Assembly: GCA_050953445.1 (NCBI GenBank)
Contig: JBMNMS010000001.1
Coordinates: forward strand, 682,001 to 746,000
DNA from: JBMNMS01 sp050953445
GTDB taxonomy: Bacteria > Bacillota > Clostridia > Peptostreptococcales > Anaerovoracaceae
Reading direction: 5' to 3'
Length of the DNA stretch: 64,000 nt
Both the position numbers and the translations under genes were made by a program. Positions 16,822 to 26,148 of the stretch are shown piece after piece. The notes under the pieces are model-generated. The model was not told the DNA's origin. It worked only from the letters and a program-made list of their open reading frames with translations, and did not search any database. Positions within the stretch are counted from its first letter, which is position 1, and each line of letters begins with the position of its first letter.

Positions 16822-17700
16822 ATGGAGCAACTAATTCAACAATTAATTAATGGCATTTCTATAGGTAGTATTTATGCACTGATTGCCTTAGGGTATACCA
16901 TGGTTTATGGAATAATTAAACTCATTAACTTTGCACACGGCGATATTCTTATGATCGGTGCTTTTTCCGGTTATTACTGTGCAATTCTTTTTGATCTACC
17001 CCTTTTACCGGCAATCATGATATCCATGGTAATCTGCTCACTTCTTGGAGTGAGTATAGAAAAGGTAGCCTATAGACCGCTGAGAAGTGCCCCTAGAATA
17101 ACCCTATTGATTACAGCTATCGGGGTTTCTTTTCTCCTTGAATATATCATGATGTATTTTTTCAAGGCAGATGCCCGGTCTTATCCTCCCGGTTTCTTTA
17201 TCCAGGGGCAAATCTTTTTAGGCAACATAAGAATTCCCAAAGATCAACTTTTCGTGACCCTTTTGACAATTACCTTAATGGTTCTCTTGCAATTGATTGT
17301 CCGTAAAACCCGCATGGGAAGAGCCATGCGAGCAGTGTCCTCGGATCGGGATGCTGCCATGCTTATGGGTGTAAGCGTTGATAAAACCATATCCTTTACC
17401 TTTCTTTTAGGATCCGCTTTGGCGGGTGCTGCCGGAGTGATGTACGGCGCCATGTTTAAAATAAGCCCACTGATGGGTATGCAACCTGGTATTAAGGCCT
17501 TTGTAGCGGCAGTTTTTGGGGGCATCGGAAGCGTTCCTGGGGCCATGCTTGGCGGACTACTCTTAGGTCTGATTGAAACCCTGGTAAGTGCATACATTTC
17601 CAGTTCTTTTAAAGATGCGGCGGCCTTTGCAATTTTGATAGTTATATTACTTGTTCGCCCCAACGGCTTGTTGGGTAAAAATACGGGAGAGAAGGTGTGA
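16822..17700 (+). CDS. livH: Branched-chain amino acid ABC transporter, permease LivH
   Basis: The 292-aa inner-membrane protein has about eight hydrophobic segments and forms the channel together with LivM. Family marks include the N-terminal LINGISIGSIYALIALGYTM region, a LINFAHGDILM motif, and a C-terminal GGIGSVPGAMLGGLLLGLIE stretch. The ribosome binding site is weak (GAAAGAAAG), in keeping with lower expression than LivK. Its stop overlaps the first possible LivM start. Length is normal for the family. Confidence 0.93.
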   Translation: MEQLIQQLINGISIGSIYALIALGYTMVYGIIKLINFAHGDILMIGAFSGYYCAILFDLPLLPAIMISMVICSLLGVSIEKVAYRPLRSAPRITLLITAIGVSFLLEYIMMYFFKADARSYPPGFFIQGQIFLGNIRIPKDQLFVTLLTITLMVLLQLIVRKTRMGRAMRAVSSDRDAAMLMGVSVDKTISFTFLLGSALAGAAGVMYGAMFKISPLMGMQPGIKAFVAAVFGGIGSVPGAMLGGLLLGLIETLVSAYISSSFKDAAAFAILIVILLVRPNGLLGKNTGEKV

Positions 17701-17702
17701 GC

Positions 17703-18731
17703 ATGCATTTGAACGCTAAGATACGGCCGGGATTCGGACTGAGAAACCTCATACTGAGCATCCTGATTTGCGGTGGATTTTACGCACTCATGAAAATTTT
17801 CATGTTACCCGGCGTTTATATAATTACTCCCTTTTACCTGGTAGTATTGCAGAAAATATTTATAGATGCCATGCTGGGATTGGGATTAAACTTGATCACC
17901 GGAATTACCGGTCAATTCTCCTTGGGACACGCAGGATTTATGGCAATCGGTGCATATACTGCGGCGTTAATGACTAGGATATTGCCCATAAATATCGCTA
18001 CGGTTTTTTTGATTTGTATAATTGCTATGGTAGCAGGTGGGCTGGCCGGCTTTCTTATCGGTATACCCACGCTAAGGCTAAAAGGGGATTACCTTGCAAT
18101 TGCCACTTTAGGTTTTGCGGAAATAATTAGACTCACCATTCAAAACGTAGACCAGAGTTTTTTAGGCGGTGCTTCGGGTTTATCCGCTCTGCCCCGCTAC
18201 ACTAATTTTGAATGGTCCTTCTTCGGATTGGTATTTTGCTATTTCATATGCCGGAATTTCATAAATTCTTCCTATGGCAGAGCCTGTATCTCCGTGAGGG
18301 AGGATGAAGTGGCCGCTGAGGCCATGGGGATTCCCCTTATGAGAACTAAAATTATGGCATTCATTTTAGGTACGATGCTGGCAGGTTTCGCCGGTGCTCT
18401 GTACATGGGCAATGTAGGCTATATTGCACCTAAGGATTTTGCTTTTATGAAATCCATAGAAATACTAATCATAGTAGTCATAGGCGGGTTGGGAAGTATT
18501 CGAGGCACGTTGGTAGGGGCAGTCCTACTCAACATAGTATCCGTTTTGTTGCAAGATTTCGCCGAGCTGAGAATGGTGTTTTATGCCCTAGTTCTGATCA
18601 TTTTTATGCTATTTAAGTCAGGCGAAACCCCCTTCTTCGTCAAGTGTCAAAGTCTCCTTAGACAAATGATAGCAGTCATCCGGCAAATCCTGGACAATAT
18701 ATCTAACAGCATTAAGGCTATCAAATCGTGA
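17703..18731 (+). CDS. livM: Branched-chain amino acid ABC transporter, permease LivM
   Basis: The roughly 342-aa multi-spanning permease pairs with LivH. It shows the LivM pattern NLITGITGQFSLGHAGFMAIGAY and the coupling region REDEVAAEAMGI that contacts the ATPases, plus a C-terminal GGLGSIRGTLVGA motif. ATG 17703 follows GAAGGTG at good spacing; a GTG at 17697 overlaps the livH stop by four bases and is an equally possible coupled start. The C-terminal 35 residues are a charged cytoplasmic tail. Confidence 0.92.
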   Translation: MHLNAKIRPGFGLRNLILSILICGGFYALMKIFMLPGVYIITPFYLVVLQKIFIDAMLGLGLNLITGITGQFSLGHAGFMAIGAYTAALMTRILPINIATVFLICIIAMVAGGLAGFLIGIPTLRLKGDYLAIATLGFAEIIRLTIQNVDQSFLGGASGLSALPRYTNFEWSFFGLVFCYFICRNFINSSYGRACISVREDEVAAEAMGIPLMRTKIMAFILGTMLAGFAGALYMGNVGYIAPKDFAFMKSIEILIIVVIGGLGSIRGTLVGAVLLNIVSVLLQDFAELRMVFYALVLIIFMLFKSGETPFFVKCQSLLRQMIAVIRQILDNISNSIKAIKS

Positions 18732-18753
18732 TGGATTAGAAGGAGTAAATCAG

Positions 18754-19554
18754 ATGACCGTATTAAAAACTCAGAATTTAAGCAAGAGATTTGGCGGACT
18801 TAAAGCCGTCTCCGATGTGAGCATACACGTTCATGAGGGTGAACTCTTGGGACTCATAGGTCCTAATGGTGCCGGTAAGACCACTATTTTTAATCTTCTG
18901 ACAGGTGTTTACGTCCCAACGGAAGGTAGTATCAAGTTGGCTGACGAGGGGGGTATCCTTTTTGAAATAGGCGGATTAAAGCCCCACATAGTCGCAAAAT
19001 CCGGTGTCTCCAGAACCTTTCAGAATATAAGGCTCTTTAAAGATATTTCAGTATTGGATAATCTGCTCATATCCATGCACAAGAATATTAAGCACAGTAT
19101 GTTTGAAGCTCTGTTTCGTTTGCCAAGGTACCAAAAAGATGAATCTGATTTCTTGAAACAGGCCATGCTCCTATTGGAGCTGGTGGGTCTGGGGGGGAAA
19201 AGCAAATCGCTAGCCCGCAACCTTCCCTATGGTGAGCAGCGAAAGCTGGAGATTGCCAGAGCTATGGCAACCGATGCCAGATTGATTTTCCTGGATGAGC
19301 CTGCGGCAGGTATGAACCCCAGTGAAACCGAAGATCTGGCTCAATTAATACGCAAGCTTCAAAAGGACTATAATCTGACCATTGTTCTCATCGAGCACGA
19401 TATGAAGTTTGTTATGAATCTTTGCGAACGAGTATACGTACTGGACTTTGGATCCATAATTGCTGAAGGCACTCCGGAAGAAATCCGTCAAAATAAGCGG
19501 GTCATAACTGCTTATTTAGGTGAAGAACCTGAGCAGACAAAGCTCCATCAGTAG
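18754..19554 (+). CDS. livG: Branched-chain amino acid ABC transporter, ATPase LivG
   Basis: This 266-aa cytoplasmic ATPase powers uptake as a LivG-LivF pair. Walker A is GPNGAGKT near residues 36-43, the signature is LPYGEQRKLEIARA, and Walker B is LIFLDEPAAGMNP, with the LivG-type proline after NP. The switch histidine is in LIEHDM. AAGGAG precedes the ATG. The 3' end carries the ribosome binding site and start region of livF. Confidence 0.94.
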   Translation: MTVLKTQNLSKRFGGLKAVSDVSIHVHEGELLGLIGPNGAGKTTIFNLLTGVYVPTEGSIKLADEGGILFEIGGLKPHIVAKSGVSRTFQNIRLFKDISVLDNLLISMHKNIKHSMFEALFRLPRYQKDESDFLKQAMLLLELVGLGGKSKSLARNLPYGEQRKLEIARAMATDARLIFLDEPAAGMNPSETEDLAQLIRKLQKDYNLTIVLIEHDMKFVMNLCERVYVLDFGSIIAEGTPEEIRQNKRVITAYLGEEPEQTKLHQ

Positions 19555-19567
19555 GGAGGTATCGCTA

Positions 19568-20272
19568 TTGTTTTCCATAGAAAGAATAAATGTCTATTAC
19601 GGTAACATTCATACGCTGCACGATGTTTCCCTTAAAGTTGATGAGGGGGAAATTATCACCTTGATTGGATCCAATGGTGCCGGTAAAAGCACAACATTGA
19701 AGGCCATCTCCGGTCTAATCCCGGTAAGGGATGGTAACATCTCCTTCCTGGGTAAAAGTGTTGTAAATGCCTCACCTGTAAATATTGTGGCGGCTGGAAT
19801 AACCCAGGTGCCTGAGGGCAGGCGGATTTTCACAGATATGACGGTATATGAAAACCTGCGTATGGGTTGTTTTTTAAGAAAGGATAAAGCTAATATCAAG
19901 GCCGACATAGAAGAAATGTATTCACTTTTTCCCATACTCCAAAAGAGGAAATCCCAGTTGGCTGGAACTCTATCAGGGGGCGAGCAGCAAATGCTGGCAT
20001 TAGGCAGAGCCCTTATGAGCAGACCGAAATTGTTGCTTTTGGATGAACCCTCCATGGGACTTTCGCCAGTTTTAGTTCAGGAGATATTCAAAATTATTCA
20101 AAGGATTAATCAAGATGGCACCACCATATTATTAGTAGAGCAGAATGCAAATCTTGCTCTTTCTATAGCCGACAGAGGCTATATATTGGAAAACGGTCGC
20201 ATAACCCTGACAGGGCCTGCCTCTGAGCTATCTGATAATCCTGAGGTTCAAAAAGCCTACCTTGGGGGCTAA
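19568..20272 (+). CDS. livF: Branched-chain amino acid ABC transporter, ATPase LivF
   Basis: This 234-aa ATPase is the second motor subunit of the Liv system. Walker A is GSNGAGKST, the signature is LSGGEQQMLALGRAL, Walker B is LLLLDEPSMGLSP, and the H-loop position reads EQN as in other LivF proteins. The start is most likely TTG at 19568, seven bases after GGGAGGT; an ATG 48 bases earlier inside livG would add an extension absent from the family. Last gene of the operon, followed by a terminator. Confidence 0.93.
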   Translation: MFSIERINVYYGNIHTLHDVSLKVDEGEIITLIGSNGAGKSTTLKAISGLIPVRDGNISFLGKSVVNASPVNIVAAGITQVPEGRRIFTDMTVYENLRMGCFLRKDKANIKADIEEMYSLFPILQKRKSQLAGTLSGGEQQMLALGRALMSRPKLLLLDEPSMGLSPVLVQEIFKIIQRINQDGTTILLVEQNANLALSIADRGYILENGRITLTGPASELSDNPEVQKAYLGG

Positions 20273-20295
20273 AATAATTTCCGAATTAAAAACCG

Positions 20296-20337
20296 GAAAC
20301 CGGCTGGGGACTTGTTACCCAACCGGTTTCTTTTATT
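20296..20337. terminator. Bidirectional terminator between liv and atp operons
   Basis: GAAACCGG (20296-20303) pairs with CCGGTTTC (20323-20330), extended by GGG/CCC inside. TTTTATT follows on the forward strand and CCGGTTTTTAATT on the reverse, so it can serve both converging operons. Confidence 0.85.
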
Positions 20338-20358
20338 CTAAAATCCATATCTCTGATG

Positions 20359-20784
20359 CTATCTTCCGGAGCGCCCTTCGCTTTCACCGATTTTAATACG
20401 GTTAATAGCTTTTATAAGAGCGAATTTTGCAATTTCAATTTCATTGTCATCATCGCTCGGGTTCTTCAGCCATTCCTCGGCCAGCCTCTTAACCTCTAAC
20501 GCTCTTTCGATATCTATTTCTTCGGGCCATTCAGCTGCATCAGTAAAGACAACAAAGGTGTCCCTTACGTCCACGAAGCCTCCGGCAACAGCGGCAACTT
20601 TAAAGTCTTTAGCGCCCACTTCCTTGAAGCGAAGCCTTCCGGCAGTAAGAAGTTTACATGCCCAGCTATGGCCAGCCATAAAACCTTCCTCTCCCGTCAC
20701 GGTCTTTACGATGAGCATTTCTACCTCGCCCCTGTAAAACAGTTTCGACGGGGTGATTATTTCCAATGTTACGCTATTAGCCAT
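20359..20784 (-). CDS. atpC: ATP synthase F1 epsilon subunit
   Basis: The 141-aa epsilon subunit sits on the central stalk and inhibits ATP hydrolysis through its C-terminal helices. The N-terminal beta-sandwich pattern is typical (VTLEIITPSKLFYRGEVEML, then a GxEGFMAGHSW region). A C-terminal helical hairpin of about 50 residues follows. The start overlaps the atpD end by eight bases. It is the last gene of the operon. Confidence 0.93.
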   Translation of the reverse strand: MANSVTLEIITPSKLFYRGEVEMLIVKTVTGEEGFMAGHSWACKLLTAGRLRFKEVGAKDFKVAAVAGGFVDVRDTFVVFTDAAEWPEEIDIERALEVKRLAEEWLKNPSDDDNEIEIAKFALIKAINRIKIGESEGRSGR

Positions 20785-22180
20785 TGCTCTTCTCGAACCT
20801 TTCTACTACTTCATCGATGCTACCTGCAAACAGGAACATTCCTTCCGGAATAGCATCATGCTTTCCGTCCAAAATTTCTTTGAAACTACGAACGGTATCC
20901 TTTATTGGAACATATTTCCCGGGGGTTCCGGTAAACTGTTCCGCAACAGAGAAGGGCTGCGAAAGGAATCTTTGTATCTTCCTTGCTCTTGCAACTGTAA
21001 GCTTGTCTTCATCTGAAAGCTCATCCATACCAAGTATCGCTATGATATCCTGCAATTCCTTATACTTCTGAAGTACCTCCTGAACCCTTCTGGCAGTATA
21101 ATAGTGCTCTTCACCTATAATAAGCGGATCCATGATTCTAGATGTAGACTCAAGCGGATCTACCGCCGGATAGATTCCCAATTCAGTTATGGAACGGGAT
21201 AGTACCGTTGTCGCATCCAGATGGGCAAATGTTGTCGCAGGTGCCGGGTCAGTAAGGTCGTCCGCTGGTACATAGATGGCCTGTACCGAAGTGATGGAAC
21301 CCTTCTTGGTGGAAGTAATACGTTCCTGCAAGGCACCCATTTCAGTAGCCAGTGTTGGCTGATAACCTACCGCACTTGGCATACGTCCAAGGAGAGCTGA
21401 TACCTCAGATCCAGCCTGGGTGAAGCGGAAAATGTTATCGATGAAAAGCAGTACGTCCTGGCCTTCCTGATCTCTGAAGTTCTCTGCCATTGTAAGGCCG
21501 GTCAAGGCCACCCTCATTCTGGCTCCGGGAGGTTCATTCATCTGCCCGAATACCATGGCTGTTTTGTCGATTACGCCGGATTCTATCATTTCATAATAAA
21601 GGTCATTACCTTCTCTGGTTCTTTCCCCTACGCCGGCAAATACGGATATTCCTCCGTGTTCCTTAGCTATATTGTTGATTAACTCCTGAATTAATACGGT
21701 CTTTCCTACCCCTGCACCACCGAATAGGCCGACCTTTCCGCCTCTGGTATATGGTGCTATCAGGTCTACTACCTTAATACCCGTCTCAAATATCTGAGAT
21801 GATGTGTCCTGATCTTCAAAAGCCGGAGCTTCTCTGTGTATAGGCAATCTACTTTCTGTTACGCAAGGGCCTTTTTCATCAATGGTATCCCCTACTACAT
21901 TAAACAATCTTCCCAGTATTTCTTTTCCCACAGGTACCGCGATGGGGCCTCCGGTGTTCACTGCTTCTACTCCGCGACGTAAACCATCAGTGGATGAAAG
22001 CGCTATACAGCGAACGACGTCATCGCCAATATGCTGCGCTGCTTCCACAACTATATCCCTATCCTCGCTTTCATGCCGGATCTTGATTGCGTTCAGGAGC
22101 TCCGGCAAATTATCCGGGTCGAATTTGATATCCACAACAGGTCCTATGATCTGGTGGACAGTTCCGATATGCTCACTCAC
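20777..22180 (-). CDS. atpD: ATP synthase F1 beta subunit
   Basis: This is the catalytic subunit (467 aa) with Walker A GGAGVGKT, the ALTGLTMAENFRD region, the catalytic glutamate in GVGERTREGND, Walker B VLLFIDNIFRF, and the DELSDEDKLTV (DELSEED-type) motif near the C-terminus that contacts gamma. The start is GTG at 22180 with GGAGGT nine bases upstream. A 104-bp gap with no supported gene separates it from atpG. Length is normal. Confidence 0.96.
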   Translation of the reverse strand: MSEHIGTVHQIIGPVVDIKFDPDNLPELLNAIKIRHESEDRDIVVEAAQHIGDDVVRCIALSSTDGLRRGVEAVNTGGPIAVPVGKEILGRLFNVVGDTIDEKGPCVTESRLPIHREAPAFEDQDTSSQIFETGIKVVDLIAPYTRGGKVGLFGGAGVGKTVLIQELINNIAKEHGGISVFAGVGERTREGNDLYYEMIESGVIDKTAMVFGQMNEPPGARMRVALTGLTMAENFRDQEGQDVLLFIDNIFRFTQAGSEVSALLGRMPSAVGYQPTLATEMGALQERITSTKKGSITSVQAIYVPADDLTDPAPATTFAHLDATTVLSRSITELGIYPAVDPLESTSRIMDPLIIGEEHYYTARRVQEVLQKYKELQDIIAILGMDELSDEDKLTVARARKIQRFLSQPFSVAEQFTGTPGKYVPIKDTVRSFKEILDGKHDAIPEGMFLFAGSIDEVVERFEKSNG

Positions 22181-22284
22181 TTATTGTTACCTCCTATTGC
22201 TTGCCTGTTTCCTACTGCCTTACCCATGCTTTATCCCGGGTAAAACTCTCGGCGCAATTTTCTATAGTTACTGCTATTGGTCTA

Positions 22285-23175
22285 TCAGGCCAGCGCCTCA
22301 GCCCCGCTGACGATTTCAATGATCTCTCTTGTAATAGCCGCCTGCCTTGTTCTATTATACGTCAGCGTCAACTCACCAAGCATCTGATGTGCATTATCAG
22401 TGGCGTTTTCCATAGCGATGCGCCTCGCTGCATGCTCACAAGTAGCCGATTCAACAATGGCACCATAAACCATGATCTCTACAAATTTAGGAATCAGGTA
22501 ATTATAGACTTCCGCTGCTGAAGGCTCATACTCAACCTCATGATCATGTTTAGTTTCCTTAATTACACAACCAGTCGAGATTTCTTCGATCATTTCAGGA
22601 GAAAACGGCAATAGCGTTCTGGATAGTACCTGCTGCGATATTGCATTGATAAATGATGTATATACCAAAACTACTTTGTCGATTTCCCCATTATCGTACA
22701 TGTCTAATATTGGCCTGCTGATCAATTGCGTTGCCTGGAACGAGATTTCCTCAGGAGGTGCCATATACTCGTTGCCAATTTCGTAGTTTCTCTTCGCAAA
22801 GTAATCCTTGCCTTTGCTTCCGATGGGAACTATGATGGCTTCCCCTTCCTGGGTCTTTATCTGGGAGAGAACCTCTTTGGTCACATTGCTGTTAAATCCG
22901 CCGCAAAGGCCTCTGTTACTTGTAATCACTATGTAGCAGGTCTTCTTAATCTCGCGGCTTCCCTCCACGTACTTTTCTGGAACTTCTTCAGTATTGTGAA
23001 AAATCTCCTTTAACGCATCCAGGATATAGCACATATATTCCTGCGTCTTTTCAAAGGTAGTTTTTGCCCGCCGGAGTTTTGCCGCTGAAACTAATTTCAT
23101 TGCACTGGTTATATGCTCCAAGCTGGTTACACTCTTGATGCGGCGCTTAATGTCCCTCATATTGTTTGCAGCCAA
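22285..23175 (-). CDS. atpG: ATP synthase F1 gamma subunit
   Basis: The gamma subunit (296 aa) is the rotating shaft. N- and C-terminal coiled-coil helices are evident (MRDIKRRIKSVTSLEHITSA, and a C-terminal LTLTYNRTRQAAITREI motif). The start is probably TTG at 23175: AGGGGGTG sits just upstream and the resulting N-terminus, MAANNMRDIKRR, aligns with other gammas better than the ATG five codons in. Confidence 0.95.
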   Translation of the reverse strand: MAANNMRDIKRRIKSVTSLEHITSAMKLVSAAKLRRAKTTFEKTQEYMCYILDALKEIFHNTEEVPEKYVEGSREIKKTCYIVITSNRGLCGGFNSNVTKEVLSQIKTQEGEAIIVPIGSKGKDYFAKRNYEIGNEYMAPPEEISFQATQLISRPILDMYDNGEIDKVVLVYTSFINAISQQVLSRTLLPFSPEMIEEISTGCVIKETKHDHEVEYEPSAAEVYNYLIPKFVEIMVYGAIVESATCEHAARRIAMENATDNAHQMLGELTLTYNRTRQAAITREIIEIVSGAEALA

Positions 23176-23218
23176 TGTAACACCCCCTCTCTTTAATATT
23201 CCTTAGTTAATATCGATT

Positions 23219-24730
23219 CTAATCAAACTTTGTAACTTCTTTAAATTTCTGAATAGCAGCCTTTAGGTTTTCTTCCAAATCCCCCTCTAACTTACCAGTT
23301 TCCCTGATGCTCTTTCCGATTTCCGCATATTGGGTATCCATGAAATCGTAGAATTCCTTTTCAAACTCCTGAACTTTATCAAGGGGAATATCAGTCATGA
23401 ATCCATTTGTAGCTGCGTAAATCAGCATAATCTGATGCTCAACCTTAATTGGAGAATACTGTCCCTGCTTGATTATTTCCATCAGCAAACGTCCATGTTC
23501 CAGTCTCGTTCTGGTATCCTTGTCTAGATCTGAACCAAACTGGGAGAAACTGGCCAATTCCCTGTATTGAGCAAGTTCAAGTTTAATTTTACCTGCAACC
23601 TTTTTCATTGCCTTCACCTGAGCGTCACCACCTACACGAGATACGGAAATACCCGCATTTACCGCTGGTCTCTGACCGGAGAAGAACAACTCACCTTCTA
23701 AGAATATCTGACCGTCCGTAATGGAAATTACGTTAGTAGGAATATATGCGGAAACGTCCCCTGCCTGCGTCTCGATAATAGGCAGTGCGGTAAGTGAACC
23801 GCCACCCAGATCATCGGACAATTTAGCCGCACGTTCCAGCAACCTGCTATGCAAATAGAATACGTCCCCCGGATAGGCTTCCCGCCCGGGAGGTCTTCTT
23901 AAGAGCAAGGACATAGCACGATAAGCAACAGCGTGTTTGGACAGGTCATCATAGATAACCAGTACGTGTTTCCCCTGGTACATGAATTCCTCTCCCATGG
24001 CACAGCCTGCATAAGGTGCCAGGTATTGTAGAGGAGCGACGTCACTGGCCGTGGCCGAAACCACTATGGTATACCTCATTGCACCCTTGTTTTCCAGCGT
24101 CTGAACCAACTGGGCGACGGTGGATTTTTTCTGTCCTATTGCTACATAAATACAAATAACATCTTCTTCAGCCTGATTAATAATTGTGTCAATGGCAATG
24201 GCTGTCTTTCCTGTCTGCCTATCGCCGATGATTAACTCCCTTTGCCCCCTGCCTATCGGTATCATGGAGTCAATAGCCTTGATACCTGTTTGGAGGGGTT
24301 GGAAAACAGATTTCCTCTGCAATACGCCAGGTGCGCCGAACTCAACAGGACGAACCTTGTCGGTTTTGATCGGGCCTTTACCGTCAATAGGCTGTCCCAG
24401 CGAGTTTACAACACGCCCTATCATCTCTTCCCCTACGGGAACAACTACAACCTGGCCTGTTGGTTTAACTATATCGCCTTCTTTAATATCCTTATCGGGC
24501 CCCATTATAACAGCACCTACGTTATCTTCCTCCAGGTTGAGGGCCATGCCGTAGATTTCGCCGGGGAATTCAAGTAGTTCGCCTGCCATGCAGTTATCCA
24601 AACCATAAATTCTGGCGATGCCGTCACCTACCTGGATGACTGTCCCAAAATCGGAAATTTCGACCTCATTTTTATATTGCTTGATCTGTTCTTTTATGAT
24701 ACCACTGATCTCTTCAGGTCTTAAATTCAC
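23219..24730 (-). CDS. atpA: ATP synthase F1 alpha subunit
   Basis: The 503-aa non-catalytic nucleotide-binding subunit has Walker A GDRQTGKT, the Walker B-like VLVIYDDLSKH and the arginine-finger region ISVSRVGGDAQ. The N-terminal 20 residues (RPEEISGIIKEQI) bind delta. The start follows atpH by 20 bp. Normal length. Confidence 0.96.
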   Translation of the reverse strand: MNLRPEEISGIIKEQIKQYKNEVEISDFGTVIQVGDGIARIYGLDNCMAGELLEFPGEIYGMALNLEEDNVGAVIMGPDKDIKEGDIVKPTGQVVVVPVGEEMIGRVVNSLGQPIDGKGPIKTDKVRPVEFGAPGVLQRKSVFQPLQTGIKAIDSMIPIGRGQRELIIGDRQTGKTAIAIDTIINQAEEDVICIYVAIGQKKSTVAQLVQTLENKGAMRYTIVVSATASDVAPLQYLAPYAGCAMGEEFMYQGKHVLVIYDDLSKHAVAYRAMSLLLRRPPGREAYPGDVFYLHSRLLERAAKLSDDLGGGSLTALPIIETQAGDVSAYIPTNVISITDGQIFLEGELFFSGQRPAVNAGISVSRVGGDAQVKAMKKVAGKIKLELAQYRELASFSQFGSDLDKDTRTRLEHGRLLMEIIKQGQYSPIKVEHQIMLIYAATNGFMTDIPLDKVQEFEKEFYDFMDTQYAEIGKSIRETGKLEGDLEENLKAAIQKFKEVTKFD

Positions 24731-24750
24731 TCACACATCACCTTCCTTAT

Positions 24751-25284
24751 TTATTTTAGGCTTTCACCAAGGTGAACAAGCCGTGTCTTGACACTGGCAT
24801 CGATGATTTTCCCTTCAATTAAAATCTTAACACCGCCTATTAAAGCGGAGTCGATTTTGTTTTCAAGATGAACCTGCTTTTTTAAAAGCTTTCCGGTGCT
24901 GGTTTCAAATTTCTGCAATTGCTCCGAAGTAAGGGGGTTCACTGAATAAATCGTACCCAATGCAAAGCCTTTGCTCTCGTCCAACAAAGCCTTGTATCTT
25001 CTGATGATTCTCCCAAAGTGGCGACCCCGCCCTTTGTCTACCAGGACATAGAGCAGGTTAACCAACTCGGGAGACACCCTGCCATCGAAGATCTTTCCGA
25101 TGGCCGCTTTCTTTTTGACAGGAGCAACCGTGGGGGTGGCGACAAATTCCAAGAGTTCCGGCTCTTCCTGGAACAGATTGGCCATCGCCTCCCCTTCCTC
25201 AAGAATCAGATCAACCTTGTCTAACTCCCGGGCAGCCTCAAATAGGGCCTGACCATATGTAAAATCTACTGTCAGTTCTGCCAT
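24751..25284 (-). CDS. atpH: ATP synthase F1 delta subunit
   Basis: The delta subunit (177 aa) joins the peripheral stalk to the top of F1. It shows the N-terminal YGQALFEAA pattern and the C-terminal LxxKIDSALIGGVKILIEGKIIDASV block of the OSCP/delta family. It overlaps atpF by 13 bases, which suggests coupled translation. Confidence 0.94.
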   Translation of the reverse strand: MAELTVDFTYGQALFEAARELDKVDLILEEGEAMANLFQEEPELLEFVATPTVAPVKKKAAIGKIFDGRVSPELVNLLYVLVDKGRGRHFGRIIRRYKALLDESKGFALGTIYSVNPLTSEQLQKFETSTGKLLKKQVHLENKIDSALIGGVKILIEGKIIDASVKTRLVHLGESLK

Positions 25285-25784
25285 TGTGCTTTTCCTTCCT
25301 GTTCAATAATCCGGTCAATGATCTCGTCCTGACCTTTTGCATCGATTTGCTTCTCAAGGATTTGTTCAGCGGCCACGAGGGCAAGGTCGGCTATGTACTG
25401 TTTCATTTCAGAGACAGCCTTGGCCTTTTCCCTCTCTATGTCTGCAGTTGCTTTTACCATCATTTCCCCTGCCTTAGCATTGGCTTCATCGATGATTTTT
25501 TGAGCCTGCATATCCGCTCTCTGTTTAGCTTCGGCTACGATTGCTCTGCCTTCCGCCTCTACATTTGCTATTTGAGCCCTATAATCCGCAAGCAAATTCT
25601 TTGCTTCCAAAGAGGTATTCTCCGCATCCTCTAGCTGCTTCTGAATGCCTTCCTGCCTTTGAAGCATGAAGTTTCTAATCTTTTCAAAGAAGAAACGTTT
25701 GAGTATGAGGTATAAAACCAGGACCGTGACCCAGTTCATGACCAGAGTCCAATTAAAACTAATTAACGGTGTATACAATTCCAA
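25272..25784 (-). CDS. atpF: ATP synthase F0 b subunit
   Basis: This 170-aa peripheral-stalk subunit has one N-terminal membrane helix (about residues 12-29, NWVTVLVLYLILKRFFF) followed by a long, charged, alanine- and glutamate-rich helix typical of the b dimer. One b-type gene is present, so a homodimeric stalk is expected. Confidence 0.94.
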   Translation of the reverse strand: MELYTPLISFNWTLVMNWVTVLVLYLILKRFFFEKIRNFMLQRQEGIQKQLEDAENTSLEAKNLLADYRAQIANVEAEGRAIVAEAKQRADMQAQKIIDEANAKAGEMMVKATADIEREKAKAVSEMKQYIADLALVAAEQILEKQIDAKGQDEIIDRIIEQEGKAQWQN

Positions 25785-25841
25785 GGCCTATACTCTCCTC
25801 TCTTTCAAAATTTGTCATGTTTTGCATGCTTGATGCTAAAC

Positions 25842-26108
25842 CTATAACATACCGATAAGAGGATTGACGAATACAAGTACGATAGAAATGATGAATGCGA
25901 AGATTGCACTGGTTTCCGCGATAGCCTGCCCTACCAACATGGTAGTCATAATCGTACCACTCATTTCGGGCTGTCTTGCAATACCTTCGACAGCTTTACC
26001 GCCGATGATTCCCTGGCCAAGTCCGATACCCATGATACCCCACATAACCATTGCTGCGCCCAGAGCGGACATCCCCAATACAAAAGCTTCCGGTGTTACT
26101 AATGACAT
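25842..26108 (-). CDS. atpE: ATP synthase F0 c subunit (likely sodium-type)
   Basis: This 88-aa hairpin of two membrane helices forms the rotor ring. The ion-binding glutamate is E65 in GQAIAETSA, and the polar loop is ARQPE at about 44-48. Gln at position 32 (GLGQG) together with E65 and T66 matches the ligand set of sodium-binding c rings such as that of Ilyobacter (Q32, E65, S66); proton-type rings usually lack Q32 and the hydroxyl residue. Position 70 is Phe rather than Tyr. Sodium coupling is therefore likely but inferred. Confidence 0.95.
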   Translation of the reverse strand: MSLVTPEAFVLGMSALGAAMVMWGIMGIGLGQGIIGGKAVEGIARQPEMSGTIMTTMLVGQAIAETSAIFAFIISIVLVFVNPLIGML

Positions 26109-26148
26109 GATAATTTCTCCCTTCTTTTCCTTTGCTTGTTTTTATTTA

